Below the pieces are notes generated by a model, which saw nothing but the letters and a program-made list of their open reading frames with translations, was not told the DNA's origin and did no database searches. From assembly GCA_002733945.2 (NCBI GenBank), contig NVXO02000002.1, positions 470,119 to 483,398 of the forward strand: a stretch of 13,280 nt of DNA, written 5' to 3'. This DNA is from Sulfurimonas sp. GTDB taxonomy: Bacteria; Campylobacterota; Campylobacteria; Campylobacterales; Sulfurimonadaceae. How positions within the stretch are numbered: the stretch's first letter is position 1; the number at the start of each line of letters is the position of its first letter. Of this stretch, positions 6,449 to 13,280 are shown piece by piece. Position numbers and translations under genes: made by a program.

Positions 6449-6673
6449 TTATTCATTTTCTTCTTTATCAAATTTTATATCTTTATCAGATACTTTTTTC
6501 TCTTGGACAACTTTATGGAAAGCCTTGTCAGCATCTTTTTCATTATAGTTTCTACACTCTTGAGGCATTTTTGCACCTGGGTCACGAGCTACTTGATCAC
6601 ACATAGTGCTATTTATTGTAAAGTTTGCACAACCACTTAGTGCTAAGGCAGTAAAGATTATATATTTATACAT
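6449..6673 (-). CDS. small lipoprotein, 74 aa
   Basis: The N-terminus is a lipoprotein signal peptide with lipobox LSGC (Cys15), so the mature chain is about 60 residues, lipid-anchored and probably in the periplasm or outer membrane. The mature part has two more Cys (C25 and C40, possibly a disulphide) and a charged, Lys/Asp/Glu-rich C-terminus. I do not recognise the family. The ATG overlaps the end of thyX by 8 bases and has an AAGAAG ribosome site within thyX, so the two are translated together. Why a lipoprotein is coupled to thymidylate synthesis is not explained by sequence; it may simply share the transcript. Confidence 0.75.
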   Translation of the reverse strand: MYKYIIFTALALSGCANFTINSTMCDQVARDPGAKMPQECRNYNEKDADKAFHKVVQEKKVSDKDIKFDKEENE

Positions 6674-7505
6674 TTTTCTTCTTTATTATTAAATCTAGAT
6701 ACTTTTTAGGTGTCACATCCATCATCGCTTGTGCTAACCACTGTATCTGAAAAAATGCAGCACCACTATCGCGAAGTGTAAAGTAGTTTTTAAGACTTCT
6801 TAGGTTAAAAGTTACTACCATGTCTACTTTTACATTATCAGAGATAATATGTTTAAAAGCATCACCAACATTGCGTTTTTTCTTTCCACCTTGTAATGCT
6901 TCATATAGTTTAGCACTATCACCTGCAAACTCTTCTAAAAAGGGAAGGGAACTTTTTGCAACACTAATAGCATAAAAGTCTTCTACTAGCTGTTTTTGAA
7001 ATGCAAGTTTATCATACATAGCACCAATTTCTAATCGGTTATATGCATCATCACTCACAACAAACATATCATAAGTAAGTACAGTATTTATAAAAAAATC
7101 TTTTCCTCCACCTTGATGTGAAGCTACAAAAGCATTAATAAGTCCACTCATGGTATAACGAGTACTACGCACACTTATAGCTTGAATACGGTGACGAGCA
7201 TGTTCTTGAAGTACACCACGAGAAGTCCCACGAATAAGAAAAGAGAGGTTAGCATGTTCAAGTATGGAGTGGTGAAAGTATGTCCAAGCAAGGTCATCTA
7301 AAAGTGCAGAATCATCAATGGCATTTATCTCATCACACATCGCTTCATCTGGCATAGTGTACTCAATGTTTTTTATAACATCATTTTCAGAGTTAGTAAA
7401 AGAGTCATAACAAGTTCGAGCAGCACTTTCAGCTACTCCAATCCCTGTATCTTGCAGTAAAACCACTTCTGGTTTTGTATACTTTATACCATAAACATCT
7501 TCCAT
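6666..7505 (-). CDS. thyX: flavin-dependent thymidylate synthase
   Basis: A 279-residue cytoplasmic enzyme that makes dTMP from dUMP using FAD, NADPH and methylene-tetrahydrofolate, giving tetrahydrofolate rather than dihydrofolate. The ThyX signature RHR-x7-S is present: R104-H105-R106 and S114, in RHRIQAISVRSTRY. HHSILEHANLSFLIRGTSR before it and NLRSLKNYFTLRDS near residue 240 also fit the family. AAGGGG lies 7 bases before the ATG. It starts 55 bases after pldA; that gap could hold a promoter (for example TAAAAT on the minus strand) but has no terminator. Its place between nrdB and dgt in one run fits deoxynucleotide metabolism. Confidence 0.95.
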   Translation of the reverse strand: MEDVYGIKYTKPEVVLLQDTGIGVAESAARTCYDSFTNSENDVIKNIEYTMPDEAMCDEINAIDDSALLDDLAWTYFHHSILEHANLSFLIRGTSRGVLQEHARHRIQAISVRSTRYTMSGLINAFVASHQGGGKDFFINTVLTYDMFVVSDDAYNRLEIGAMYDKLAFQKQLVEDFYAISVAKSSLPFLEEFAGDSAKLYEALQGGKKKRNVGDAFKHIISDNVKVDMVVTFNLRSLKNYFTLRDSGAAFFQIQWLAQAMMDVTPKKYLDLIIKKKNV

Positions 7506-7560
7506 CTCAGTACCCCTTATAGATGTATTTTACTATTATCTTCATAAAAATACTCTTGAT

Positions 7561-8484
7561 TTAACGTGATAAACTAAAACCAATTCCAATTTTCTCAACA
7601 TATGCATCATACATTTGAGTTCGACCTCTATAATCTTCGTTTCCTGCATAAGTGTCCATACTCTCGCCATAACCAACAAAAGCTTTTACATAGAGAAAAA
7701 GACTCTCTCCAAAAAGTGGATAACTATAGCTAGCATCTACGGCACCCTTACCCTTAAAGTTATTTCTAAAAAGAGTAGTTACCATATGCTTTTTATATGG
7801 AAATATAAATTTCACATGTCCATGCCCCATTGTATCAATCAGCTTGGGATTATAATCATAATTATCTCCAACTCTTTTCCACACTGCTAACTCTGTAAAA
7901 ATAGACTTGTATTGAAAGTAAGTGTAGAGGCTTACATAGTTCCAAGCTCTCTCTTGAGGAACACCCAGACCATTGGACTTATGTGCCAATGATAAACGCA
8001 GTGCTTTAAAGTACTTTGTATGCATCGGAACAGTAACATAGACTTCAGGGTTATAATCATTGGCTCTAAAATAAGCATCACCTACATAGTACTGCCAAAA
8101 AGAATGTTGTGTATAAGCAAGCGTGTAAAGCTCACCTAAACCTAAAAGGTTTGGAGCAAAGTCATACTTTATACTGAATTGAAACTCCACCTCAGTCCTA
8201 TAAGTATCTCTTACTTTTGTCTGATCATTGTAGTCCCCATTTGTTCTAACACTTAAAGGTAAAAGATAGTTTGTATGGTGTGCTTTTATATTAAAAATTG
8301 ATTGACTATACTGATAAATAGTGTTTCGAGTCTCTTTATCTTCTATCTCATTTAAAGTCTGAAATAGGGCCTCTTTGTTCTTTGATACTTCTCCATGTAC
8401 ACCTACATACACTGCATCTTTATATTCACTATTTTTAGCGAATAAGCTTAATATCAAAGCTATTAGTATCATTATTGTCTTCAT
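7561..8484 (-). CDS. pldA: outer-membrane phospholipase A1
   Basis: A 307-residue outer-membrane barrel with a Sec signal peptide (about residues 1-16). The OMPLA active site is intact and has family spacing: H168-x-S170 in LAHKSNGLG and N182 in RAWNYVSL, exactly the 2- and 12-residue gaps of E. coli H142, S144, N156. QHSFWQYY, followed by FRANDYNPEVYV, is the usual PldA stretch. It should hydrolyse acyl chains of phospholipids that reach the outer leaflet, Ca2+-dependent when dimeric. The N-terminal region (17-75) is longer than needed for the barrel. Its ATG directly follows the pcm stop codon, with no ribosome site of its own visible, so translation is coupled. Confidence 0.92.
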   Translation of the reverse strand: MKTIMILIALILSLFAKNSEYKDAVYVGVHGEVSKNKEALFQTLNEIEDKETRNTIYQYSQSIFNIKAHHTNYLLPLSVRTNGDYNDQTKVRDTYRTEVEFQFSIKYDFAPNLLGLGELYTLAYTQHSFWQYYVGDAYFRANDYNPEVYVTVPMHTKYFKALRLSLAHKSNGLGVPQERAWNYVSLYTYFQYKSIFTELAVWKRVGDNYDYNPKLIDTMGHGHVKFIFPYKKHMVTTLFRNNFKGKGAVDASYSYPLFGESLFLYVKAFVGYGESMDTYAGNEDYRGRTQMYDAYVEKIGIGFSLSR

Positions 8485-9123
8485 TTATTTTTGTACACCA
8501 TCCAAAACAGGAACAAAGTCACAATCTTCTAGTTCTTCTTCTTCTATGTGCTCTCCATTTTTGATAAACCTTGTGATGACTTGTTTACCATCTTTCTCCA
8601 TTGGAGCGACGAGAATTCCACCATCAGCTAACTGTTCAAAGAGTTTAGCTGGTATCTCTTTTGCAGTTGCTGAGAAGAGTATACGGTCATAAGGGGCATA
8701 GGATATCCAACCATTTTGTCCATCATCTGTTCGTGTGTGAATATTTTGAATACCCAAATTCTTAAAACGTTTTTTTGCTTGAATCATAAGTGGCTCTATT
8801 CGCTCGATACTAAAAACACCACGAAAAAGTTGTGCAAGAACAGCCGCTTGATAACCACTACCGCAACCAATTTCAAGGACTCTATCTGCCCCACGTGGAA
8901 AGAGATACTCCGTCATTTTTGCCACAGTTAAAGGTGAACTTATAAATTGAGCTTCTCCTATTGGAAGGGCATCGAGTTTATATGCACTATGCTTAAAACC
9001 TGTTGCAACAAATGCTGCTCTATTTGTTTTAGCTATTGCCTCTTTTACCTCTGGTGATAGCGAAAATATCTTCTCTATCTCGTCTGCCATTCGTGCTGTT
9101 CTTGTTGCTGTAATTTTGTCCAA
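8485..9123 (-). CDS. pcm: protein-L-isoaspartate O-methyltransferase
   Basis: A 212-residue Rossmann-fold methyltransferase that repairs isoaspartyl residues using S-adenosylmethionine. Motif I VLEIGCGSGY is at residues 82-91, preceded by GEAQFISSPLTVAKM (the PCMT substrate loop, usually GQTISxP) and followed by the acidic SIERIE. The start is uncertain: TTG 9123 is one base after the preceding gene's stop and gives an N-terminus (MDKITATRTARMADEIEKIF) that fits the family; the first ATG is at 9090, without a good ribosome site. It lies between the nitrilase-family gene and pldA with almost no gaps. Confidence 0.9.
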   Translation of the reverse strand: MDKITATRTARMADEIEKIFSLSPEVKEAIAKTNRAAFVATGFKHSAYKLDALPIGEAQFISSPLTVAKMTEYLFPRGADRVLEIGCGSGYQAAVLAQLFRGVFSIERIEPLMIQAKKRFKNLGIQNIHTRTDDGQNGWISYAPYDRILFSATAKEIPAKLFEQLADGGILVAPMEKDGKQVITRFIKNGEHIEEEELEDCDFVPVLDGVQK

Positions 9124-9124
9124 A

Positions 9125-9865
9125 TTAGTTTATACCTATGTCAATATATCTTCGCATTAAAGTTATATTTTTTTGATTATATTTCTGTATTAAGCAAGGC
9201 TTATTCCCATTTAAGGTCACTTCGCCCTGCGGTGTTATAATAGCACTCATAGCACTACACTCTATGTTTAATGCATCAGAGGCAATCACATAACATTCAT
9301 TCATCAAAGCTAGAGCCTGTGTTAGTGTTTTAAAATGCTCACTACGTGGTTTGCCCCACCATGCAGGTACTAAAATAAGATCAGTACCTTCAGCTTTTAA
9401 CCATAACTCTTTAAAACGCAGCTCAAAACAGATAAAAAGAGCACATTTGATGCCATCTATCTCAAAAATCTCAAAGGCCTCATCATCACCTTCACTCATA
9501 TACTTCTCTTCACTCCCAAGTCTAAACAGTCTCGTTTTAGCTCTCTGATGCAAAATCTTTTCATTATGAAAAACCTTGACTACATTAAAAACTTCACCCT
9601 CTCTTTTTTCTAACATAGTTAAAACTATTGTTTTATCTTTAGAGGTACTGAGAAGTTCCCGAGTCGCATACAAACTAAACGCAGTAGCCTTATCTAAGTT
9701 CTCATAATCAAAACCAGTCAAACATACTTCATGAGCTAATATAATTGTATTAGTGCTGGTCTGTTCTATAAGTTGTAAAAGTGTTTGAAGATTTGTGGAG
9801 TAGTCGGGAGTTGTCTCAAAGAGTAAAGAGCAGAGATTCTGCTCTTTTGTTTTAGAAGTCATCAT
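9125..9865 (-). CDS. carbon-nitrogen hydrolase (nitrilase superfamily)
   Basis: A 246-residue cytoplasmic enzyme with the complete Glu-Lys-Cys triad of the nitrilase superfamily (PF00795): E46 in [14 protein letters not shown]110 in HQRAKTRLF and C146 in [10 protein letters not shown], with [14 protein letters not shown] after it. It hydrolyses a non-peptide C-N bond, probably an amide; the substrate cannot be told from sequence, though short stand-alone members often are omega-amidases or deaminated-glutathione amidases. The start is one of two adjacent ATGs (9865 or 9862); a TTG just before is less likely. It overlaps the end of nrdB by 14 bases, and pcm follows after one base. Confidence 0.85.
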   Translation of the reverse strand: MMTSKTKEQNLCSLLFETTPDYSTNLQTLLQLIEQTSTNTIILAHEVCLTGFDYENLDKATAFSLYATRELLSTSKDKTIVLTMLEKREGEVFNVVKVFHNEKILHQRAKTRLFRLGSEEKYMSEGDDEAFEIFEIDGIKCALFICFELRFKELWLKAEGTDLILVPAWWGKPRSEHFKTLTQALALMNECYVIASDALNIECSAMSAIITPQGEVTLNGNKPCLIQKYNQKNITLMRRYIDIGIN

Positions 9866-10874
9866 CAAAAGAGAGACTTCCCTTAGAATAGTTTGTCACC
9901 GTTCCCTCAAAAAAGTTTGTTTTTTGGTCATTAAACTTTGCAAAATCATCTACCCATTTGATAGGATTGTTCACATCATAGAGTTTATCAAAACCAACTG
10001 CGGTAAGTCTCTCATCTGCTAAGAACTTAATATACTGCGCAACGATATCATCTGTTAGACCTAAAATCTGTCCCTGCGTGATGTACTGTCCCCATTCAGT
10101 TTCTAACTCTACAGCCTCTTTAAACATCTCTATTACTTCTGCTTTTAACTCGTGCGTAAACAGATCTGCTCTCTCTTTACGAAGTGTGTTTATAAGATTT
10201 TGAAAAAGAACTAAGTGTGTCACTTCATCACGTTGTATAAAACGAATCATTTGTGCACTTCCTAACATTTTACCTGAGCGCGCAAGAGTGTAGATGTAAG
10301 TAAAACCACTATAAAAGTAGATACCTTCAAGTATCTGGTTTGCAAAACATGCTTTAACAAAGTTTGTCTCACTTGGATTTTTTGCAAGCTCTAGATATAT
10401 TTTAGCGATAGCATCATTTTTATTCTTTAGCATCATATCTCTACGCCATAACTCATAAATCTCTTCGCTATTTGTTGAGATACTATCAACCATAACTGCA
10501 TAAGATTGTGAGTGCAATGCTTCTTCAAATGACTGACGTACTAAAATGAGGTTCACCTCCGGAGAAGTAACATAAGGATTGATGTTATCTATGATGTTAT
10601 TTGTCTGGAGTGAATCCATAAAGATTAACTGTGAAAGTGCCTTGTCGTATGCTGTTTTTTCTGCTGTTGTAAGGTTTTTGTAGTCATTTACATCACGTGT
10701 CATATCTACTTCTTTAGGAAACCATGTATTGTTTAACATCATTTCCCAAAGATTGTATGCCCACTGATATTTTATATTATTAAGCTCAAAGATACCCGTC
10801 GGGTTACCACCAAAAATTTTTCTATCATTTACATTTTCAGTTGATTCAGGATTATAAATCTTTTTTCTATCCAT
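9852..10874 (-). CDS. nrdB: ribonucleoside-diphosphate reductase class Ia, beta subunit
   Basis: A 340-residue ferritin-like R2 protein that makes the tyrosyl radical used by NrdA to reduce NDPs to dNDPs. The diiron ligands are all visible: D87 (LIFMDSLQ), E118 and H121 ([11 protein letters not shown]), E183 (NQILEGIYF), E217 and H220 ([10 protein letters not shown]). The radical Tyr is Y125, four residues after H121 as in E. coli (H118/Y122), so it is not the Tyr-less class Ic type. The C-terminus (SLSFDDDF) is an acidic tail of the kind that docks on NrdA. GGAGC lies 7 bases before the ATG. It is first in the nine-gene minus-strand run; nrdA is not in the window. Confidence 0.95.
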   Translation of the reverse strand: MDRKKIYNPESTENVNDRKIFGGNPTGIFELNNIKYQWAYNLWEMMLNNTWFPKEVDMTRDVNDYKNLTTAEKTAYDKALSQLIFMDSLQTNNIIDNINPYVTSPEVNLILVRQSFEEALHSQSYAVMVDSISTNSEEIYELWRRDMMLKNKNDAIAKIYLELAKNPSETNFVKACFANQILEGIYFYSGFTYIYTLARSGKMLGSAQMIRFIQRDEVTHLVLFQNLINTLRKERADLFTHELKAEVIEMFKEAVELETEWGQYITQGQILGLTDDIVAQYIKFLADERLTAVGFDKLYDVNNPIKWVDDFAKFNDQKTNFFEGTVTNYSKGSLSFDDDF

Positions 10875-10903
10875 TTTTTGAGCTCCAATTTATTAAGTTT
10901 ATG

Positions 10904-10909
10904 ATTATA
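10904..10909 (-). promoter_or_regulatory. nrdB: probable promoter of nrdB and downstream genes
   Basis: Minus-strand TATAAT at 10909-10904, with TTTTGC at 10932-10927 (17-base gap) as a possible weak -35 box. Transcription would start near 10897 and give a leader of about 20 bases, which contains GGAGC. It is the best promoter seen for the whole minus-strand run. Confidence 0.5.
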
Positions 10910-10951
10910 GCTTCCTAGTGATTAAAGCAAAATTATTCAGCATCTTTTTAT

Positions 10952-10968
10952 ATCTTATGCGATAAGAT
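10952..10968. promoter_or_regulatory. 17-bp dyad between nrdB and the chemoreceptor gene
   Basis: ATCTTAT, GCG, ATAAGAT: perfect 7-bp arms around 3 bases, about 20 bases upstream of the putative nrdB -35 box and about 50 bases upstream of the chemoreceptor's ribosome site. It is a candidate regulator-binding site. It does not match the NrdR box as I know it (ACAC-AT-rich-GTGT). Confidence 0.4.
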
Positions 10969-11002
10969 TTATTAATATTAATCAATCAAAATTTAAGTAC
11001 AT

Positions 11003-11018
11003 AGGGAAGATATTAATA
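11003..11018 (+). promoter_or_regulatory. strong ribosome binding site followed by ATA in place of ATG
   Basis: AGGGAAG (11003-11009), six bases, then ATA (11016-11018) in frame with the chemoreceptor. The next codons would read A-F-F-T-K-R, a typical start for a soluble receptor of this group. The 6-base spacing equals that of other genes here. The conventional GTG at 11040 lacks a properly spaced site. Either AUA is used as a start, or ATG has been lost by one G-to-A change (or sequence error). Confidence 0.55.
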
Positions 11019-11039
11019 GCTTTTTTTACAAAAAGAAGT

Positions 11040-12116
11040 GTGCCAAAAAAGATACATGAAAGTTTACAAGAAGAGAATACAACACTTTTGCAAAAAAATA
11101 GACTACTAGAAGAGAAAGTAAACGATTTAGAATTTCAGCTTACACAGAGTTTGAGTCAAAATGACGAGTCAAATAAACTTGACTTTAGCGAACTCCAGTC
11201 TACTAACCTTCGAGAAAATATCGTAGATATTCAAAGTAATCTCAGCGAGTCAATCAATAGCTCTAAAAAGAACCTTGAAACTACAGAGGAACTGCTTAAT
11301 AGTCTCAATCACATAGGTGAAAAAACAAGCTCAATTAGTTCCGTTTTAGAAAATCTTCATGAGTTGTCCGACACTTCATACAGTACAGTACAAGGTCTCT
11401 CAGAACGTACAACTGATATTACCACCATACTCTCTCTCATTAAAGATATCTCTGATCAGACAAACCCTTTAGCACTAAACGCAGCTATTGAAGCCGCACG
11501 TGCTGGTGAGCATGGTCGTGGTTTTGCTGTTGTTGCCGATGAAGTACGTAAACTTGCAGATAGAACAGATAAGGCCGTAAGTGAGATTAATATTTCACTA
11601 CAATCAATGAAACAAGATGTAGATAGTATGTCCGAGCAGTTTAACTCTATTCAAGATAATGTTACGAGTTCAAGTACCTTAATTAGTGAACTCAATGGTT
11701 ATGTAGATGTAAACAATAAAGATCTTCAAAGTTCATTTGCATCTTTTACATTTACAAATGATAGAATCTTTATGTCTTTAGCTAAACTAGACCATATTTT
11801 ATGGAAGGTTAATACATACTACTCGGTTCAAACACTCCAAGAACAGTTTACTTTTGTTGATCATCATAACTGTCGCCTTGGAAAATGGTACTATGAGGGA
11901 GAAGGACAAGAAAACTTTGCAAATATATCTTCTTTTAGAAGCCTAGAAACACCTCATGCTACAGTGCATAATGCAACACTCAAAATTTTTGACAATATTG
12001 CTCAAGAAGATTTAAACAACGAGAGTATCATGCAAGCCTTACAAGAGATGGAAAGTGGTAGTAAAAACATTTTCTCAACACTTGATAGAATCCTCCAAGA
12101 TAAGGGTCAAAAATAA
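11040..12116 (+). CDS. soluble methyl-accepting chemotaxis protein with C-terminal CZB domain
   Basis: 358 residues from the conventional GTG, or 366 from the ATA at 11016. There is no membrane segment. Residues 5-45 are a coiled coil; about 60-215 are the MCP signalling helices, with the hairpin tip region [20 protein letters not shown] (137-156), which contacts CheA and CheW. Pro143 stands where the family normally has Leu or Ile. After a short linker, residues about 245-318 are a CZB domain (PF13682) with its zinc set H252, C278 ([15 protein letters not shown]), H306 and H310. CZB receptors sense zinc or oxidants such as hypochlorous acid in studied cases; the signal here is not known. It is divergent from nrdB. 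The stop codon TAA overlaps the lost start of the hydrolase pseudogene. No CheR-binding tail pentapeptide is present. Confidence 0.88.
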   Translation: MPKKIHESLQEENTTLLQKNRLLEEKVNDLEFQLTQSLSQNDESNKLDFSELQSTNLRENIVDIQSNLSESINSSKKNLETTEELLNSLNHIGEKTSSISSVLENLHELSDTSYSTVQGLSERTTDITTILSLIKDISDQTNPLALNAAIEAARAGEHGRGFAVVADEVRKLADRTDKAVSEINISLQSMKQDVDSMSEQFNSIQDNVTSSSTLISELNGYVDVNNKDLQSSFASFTFTNDRIFMSLAKLDHILWKVNTYYSVQTLQEQFTFVDHHNCRLGKWYYEGEGQENFANISSFRSLETPHATVHNATLKIFDNIAQEDLNNESIMQALQEMESGSKNIFSTLDRILQDKGQK

Positions 12117-12828
12117 AAGAATTTTCGCCCTCATTCTTTTTGAAAAATAGACATATATAGACTGTCTACTCTACACTTTTTAGAAAAACCATCCCTCTAA
12201 ATTTTACAAAAAAAGAATTTAGACTGAGTGATGGTGACTTTCTTGAATCCTATTGGCATTACACAAATAACCCAAATCACAACACATCTACAGTTATACT
12301 TTTTCATGGACTAACCGGTTCCTATCAGTCTCCTTATATTCAAGGTGTCATGCAAGAACTCTCTACTAATGGTTTTAACTCTGTACTAATGCACTTTCGA
12401 GGGTGTGGACGAGAAGAAAACCTTTTGCCCCATTCTTATCATAGTGGTGAGACAGGTGATGCTTTAGCGTTTATCACAAGTATACATAAAGAACTTCCCC
12501 ATAGCAAACTTTATGGAGTTGCATACTCTCTTGGTGCTAATATGCTTTTAAAATTACTTGGAGAAGAAAAAGAAAAATCACTTTTGACAAAAGTGGTAGC
12601 AGTCTCCCCTCCTATGCAATTAGATATATGTGCAAGTACCATGGACAAAGGCTTTTCAAAATACTACCAATATAGACTCATTAAAGATCTTAAAATAGCA
12701 TTAGATAAAAAGTATGATAAACATAGCATATAACAAAAAATGGTGGACATGTAGGTTTTGTAGCTGGAAGTATTTTTAAACCAGAATATTGGTTAGAAAA
12801 AAAGATAGTAGATTTTTTAAAGACTTAG
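12113..12828 (+). pseudogene. broken YheT-type alpha/beta hydrolase
   Basis: The remains of a YheT-family hydrolase (usually about 310-330 residues). AAGGG (12102-12106) is followed after six bases by ATA (12113), where ATG would have made the common ATGA overlap with the chemoreceptor stop. The frame then reads EFSPSFFLKNRHI, TAG (12158) where the family has Gln (NPHLQT), then TVYSTLFRKTIPLNF. It continues intact through LFHGLTGS (oxyanion loop), MHFRGCGREENLLPHSYHSGETGD and nucleophile AYSLGAN to 12733. The end of the protein (KNGGHVGFV with the catalytic His, to FLKT) is found in another frame, 12736-12828, so about 80 residues, including the catalytic Asp region, are deleted with a frameshift. 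A 127-codon frame from ATG 12350 remains open but would lack the oxyanion loop and His. Confidence 0.85.
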
Positions 12829-12848
12829 TACACTGTATTTGTTAAAGA

Positions 12849-12867
12849 AGTGCCCATAAAGGGCACT
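12849..12867 (-). terminator. typA: terminator after typA
   Basis: On the minus strand AGTGCCC, TTTAT loop, GGGCACT, then TCTTT: a perfect 7-bp GC-rich stem with a T-rich tail, 9 bases after the typA stop codon. The dyad is symmetrical and may also stop transcription leaving the hydrolase pseudogene on the plus strand. Confidence 0.75.
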
Positions 12868-12875
12868 AAGTAAAT

Positions 12876-13280
12876 CTACTTAGGAGATTTACGAGAGTGA
12901 CGCTTACGCTCAGCTTCTGTAAGGAACTTTTTACGAATACGAATAGACTTAGGAGTAATCTCAAGAATCTCATCATCTTCGATCCACTCTAGAGCACGCT
13001 CTAAAGACATATCACGTGGTGGAATAAGCTTAATAGCTTCATCAGCACCAGATGAACGTACATTTGACTGTGCCTTACCTTTAATAGGGTTAACAACAAG
13101 GTCATTATCACGTGAGTGCTCACCAACAATCATACCTTCGTATACTTCAGTCTGAACACCGATGTAAAGAGTACCACGATTTTGAATACCAAAGAGTGAG
13201 AATGCAAGAGTAGATCCAGCAGTCATAGATACAAGTGCACCATAAGAACGAGACTCAACACCACCACTATATGGACGGAA
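12876..13280 (-). CDS. typA: translational GTPase TypA/BipA, C-terminal part (cut by window end)
   Basis: The last 134 residues of TypA/BipA, a ribosome-binding GTPase of the EF-G type involved in 50S assembly and stress or cold adaptation. The frame is open to the window edge. [19 protein letters not shown], followed by [17 protein letters not shown], is the conserved start of the C-terminal domain. It continues with [28 protein letters not shown] and [14 protein letters not shown], a nucleic-acid-contacting loop, and ends [22 protein letters not shown] plus a basic tail, all typical of TypA. The GTPase and middle domains lie outside the window, so whether the whole gene is intact cannot be seen. 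Confidence 0.95.
   Translation of the reverse strand, partial: FRPYSGGVESRSYGALVSMTAGSTLAFSLFGIQNRGTLYIGVQTEVYEGMIVGEHSRDNDLVVNPIKGKAQSNVRSSGADEAIKLIPPRDMSLERALEWIEDDEILEITPKSIRIRKKFLTEAERKRHSRKSPK

Noticed and set aside
4800..7505. Dgt-based phage defence island
   Set aside because: Dgt, ThyX and neighbours are housekeeping-type genes in a coupled run; no nuclease, toxin, reverse transcriptase or mobile-element signal accompanies them.
10939..10966. Sigma-28 (flagellar) promoter for the chemoreceptor
   Set aside because: TGCGATAA resembles the -10 GCCGATAA, but the position 11 bases upstream (AGCATCTT) does not resemble TAAAGTTT.
12350..12733. Independent 127-residue hydrolase gene
   Set aside because: Its frame extends upstream into conserved YheT sequence, the ATG is an internal residue, and it lacks the oxyanion loop and catalytic His; it is part of the pseudogene.

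Overview
The window looks like chromosome from a Campylobacterota bacterium, most like Sulfurimonas or a close relative. This rests on the low GC content, the extended -10 promoters of the form TATGCTATAAT without clear -35 boxes, and the gene families: ThyX, an SO_0444-type permease, a stand-alone rpsU, a CZB-domain chemoreceptor and a Pcm/PldA/nitrilase run. Genus level is inference from protein style only.

Layout. Positions 1-764 hold one unrecognised small gene (+) and two strong hairpins. Positions 765-1199 (-) encode a membrane-anchored haem-binding protein; upstream lies a 397-base gene-free stretch with an elaborate inverted-repeat structure (1220-1357). Positions 1603-2942 (-) form a two-gene unit, a small secreted protein plus a Cu/Zn-type permease with a Cys-rich tail. 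It is divergent from an ArsR-family regulator (3012-3242, +) that appears to have lost about 11 residues of its DNA-binding wing. A 7-bp dyad lies between the two. rpsU (3344-3556, +) follows with its own promoter and terminator.

From 10874 back to 3606, nine genes run on the minus strand with overlaps or short gaps: nrdB, a nitrilase-family hydrolase, pcm, pldA, thyX, a small lipoprotein, a PhnA-like protein, dgt and a DUF481 outer-membrane protein. Three of them act on the dNTP pool: NrdB makes dNDPs, ThyX makes dTMP and Dgt hydrolyses dNTPs. Three others are envelope proteins.

Divergent from nrdB, on the plus strand, are a soluble chemoreceptor (MCP signalling domain plus C-terminal CZB zinc domain) and the remains of a YheT-type alpha/beta hydrolase. 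The hydrolase is clearly broken by a lost start codon, a nonsense codon and an internal deletion with frameshift. In both genes the expected ATG, 6 bases after a good Shine-Dalgarno sequence, reads ATA. The window ends inside typA/bipA (minus strand, C-terminal part only) with its terminator.

I see no CRISPR array, tRNA, rRNA, prophage, insertion sequence or recognisable new defence system. The most useful leads are the structured element upstream of the haem-binding gene, the ArsR deletion, and the decay or non-standard start codons around the chemoreceptor and hydrolase.
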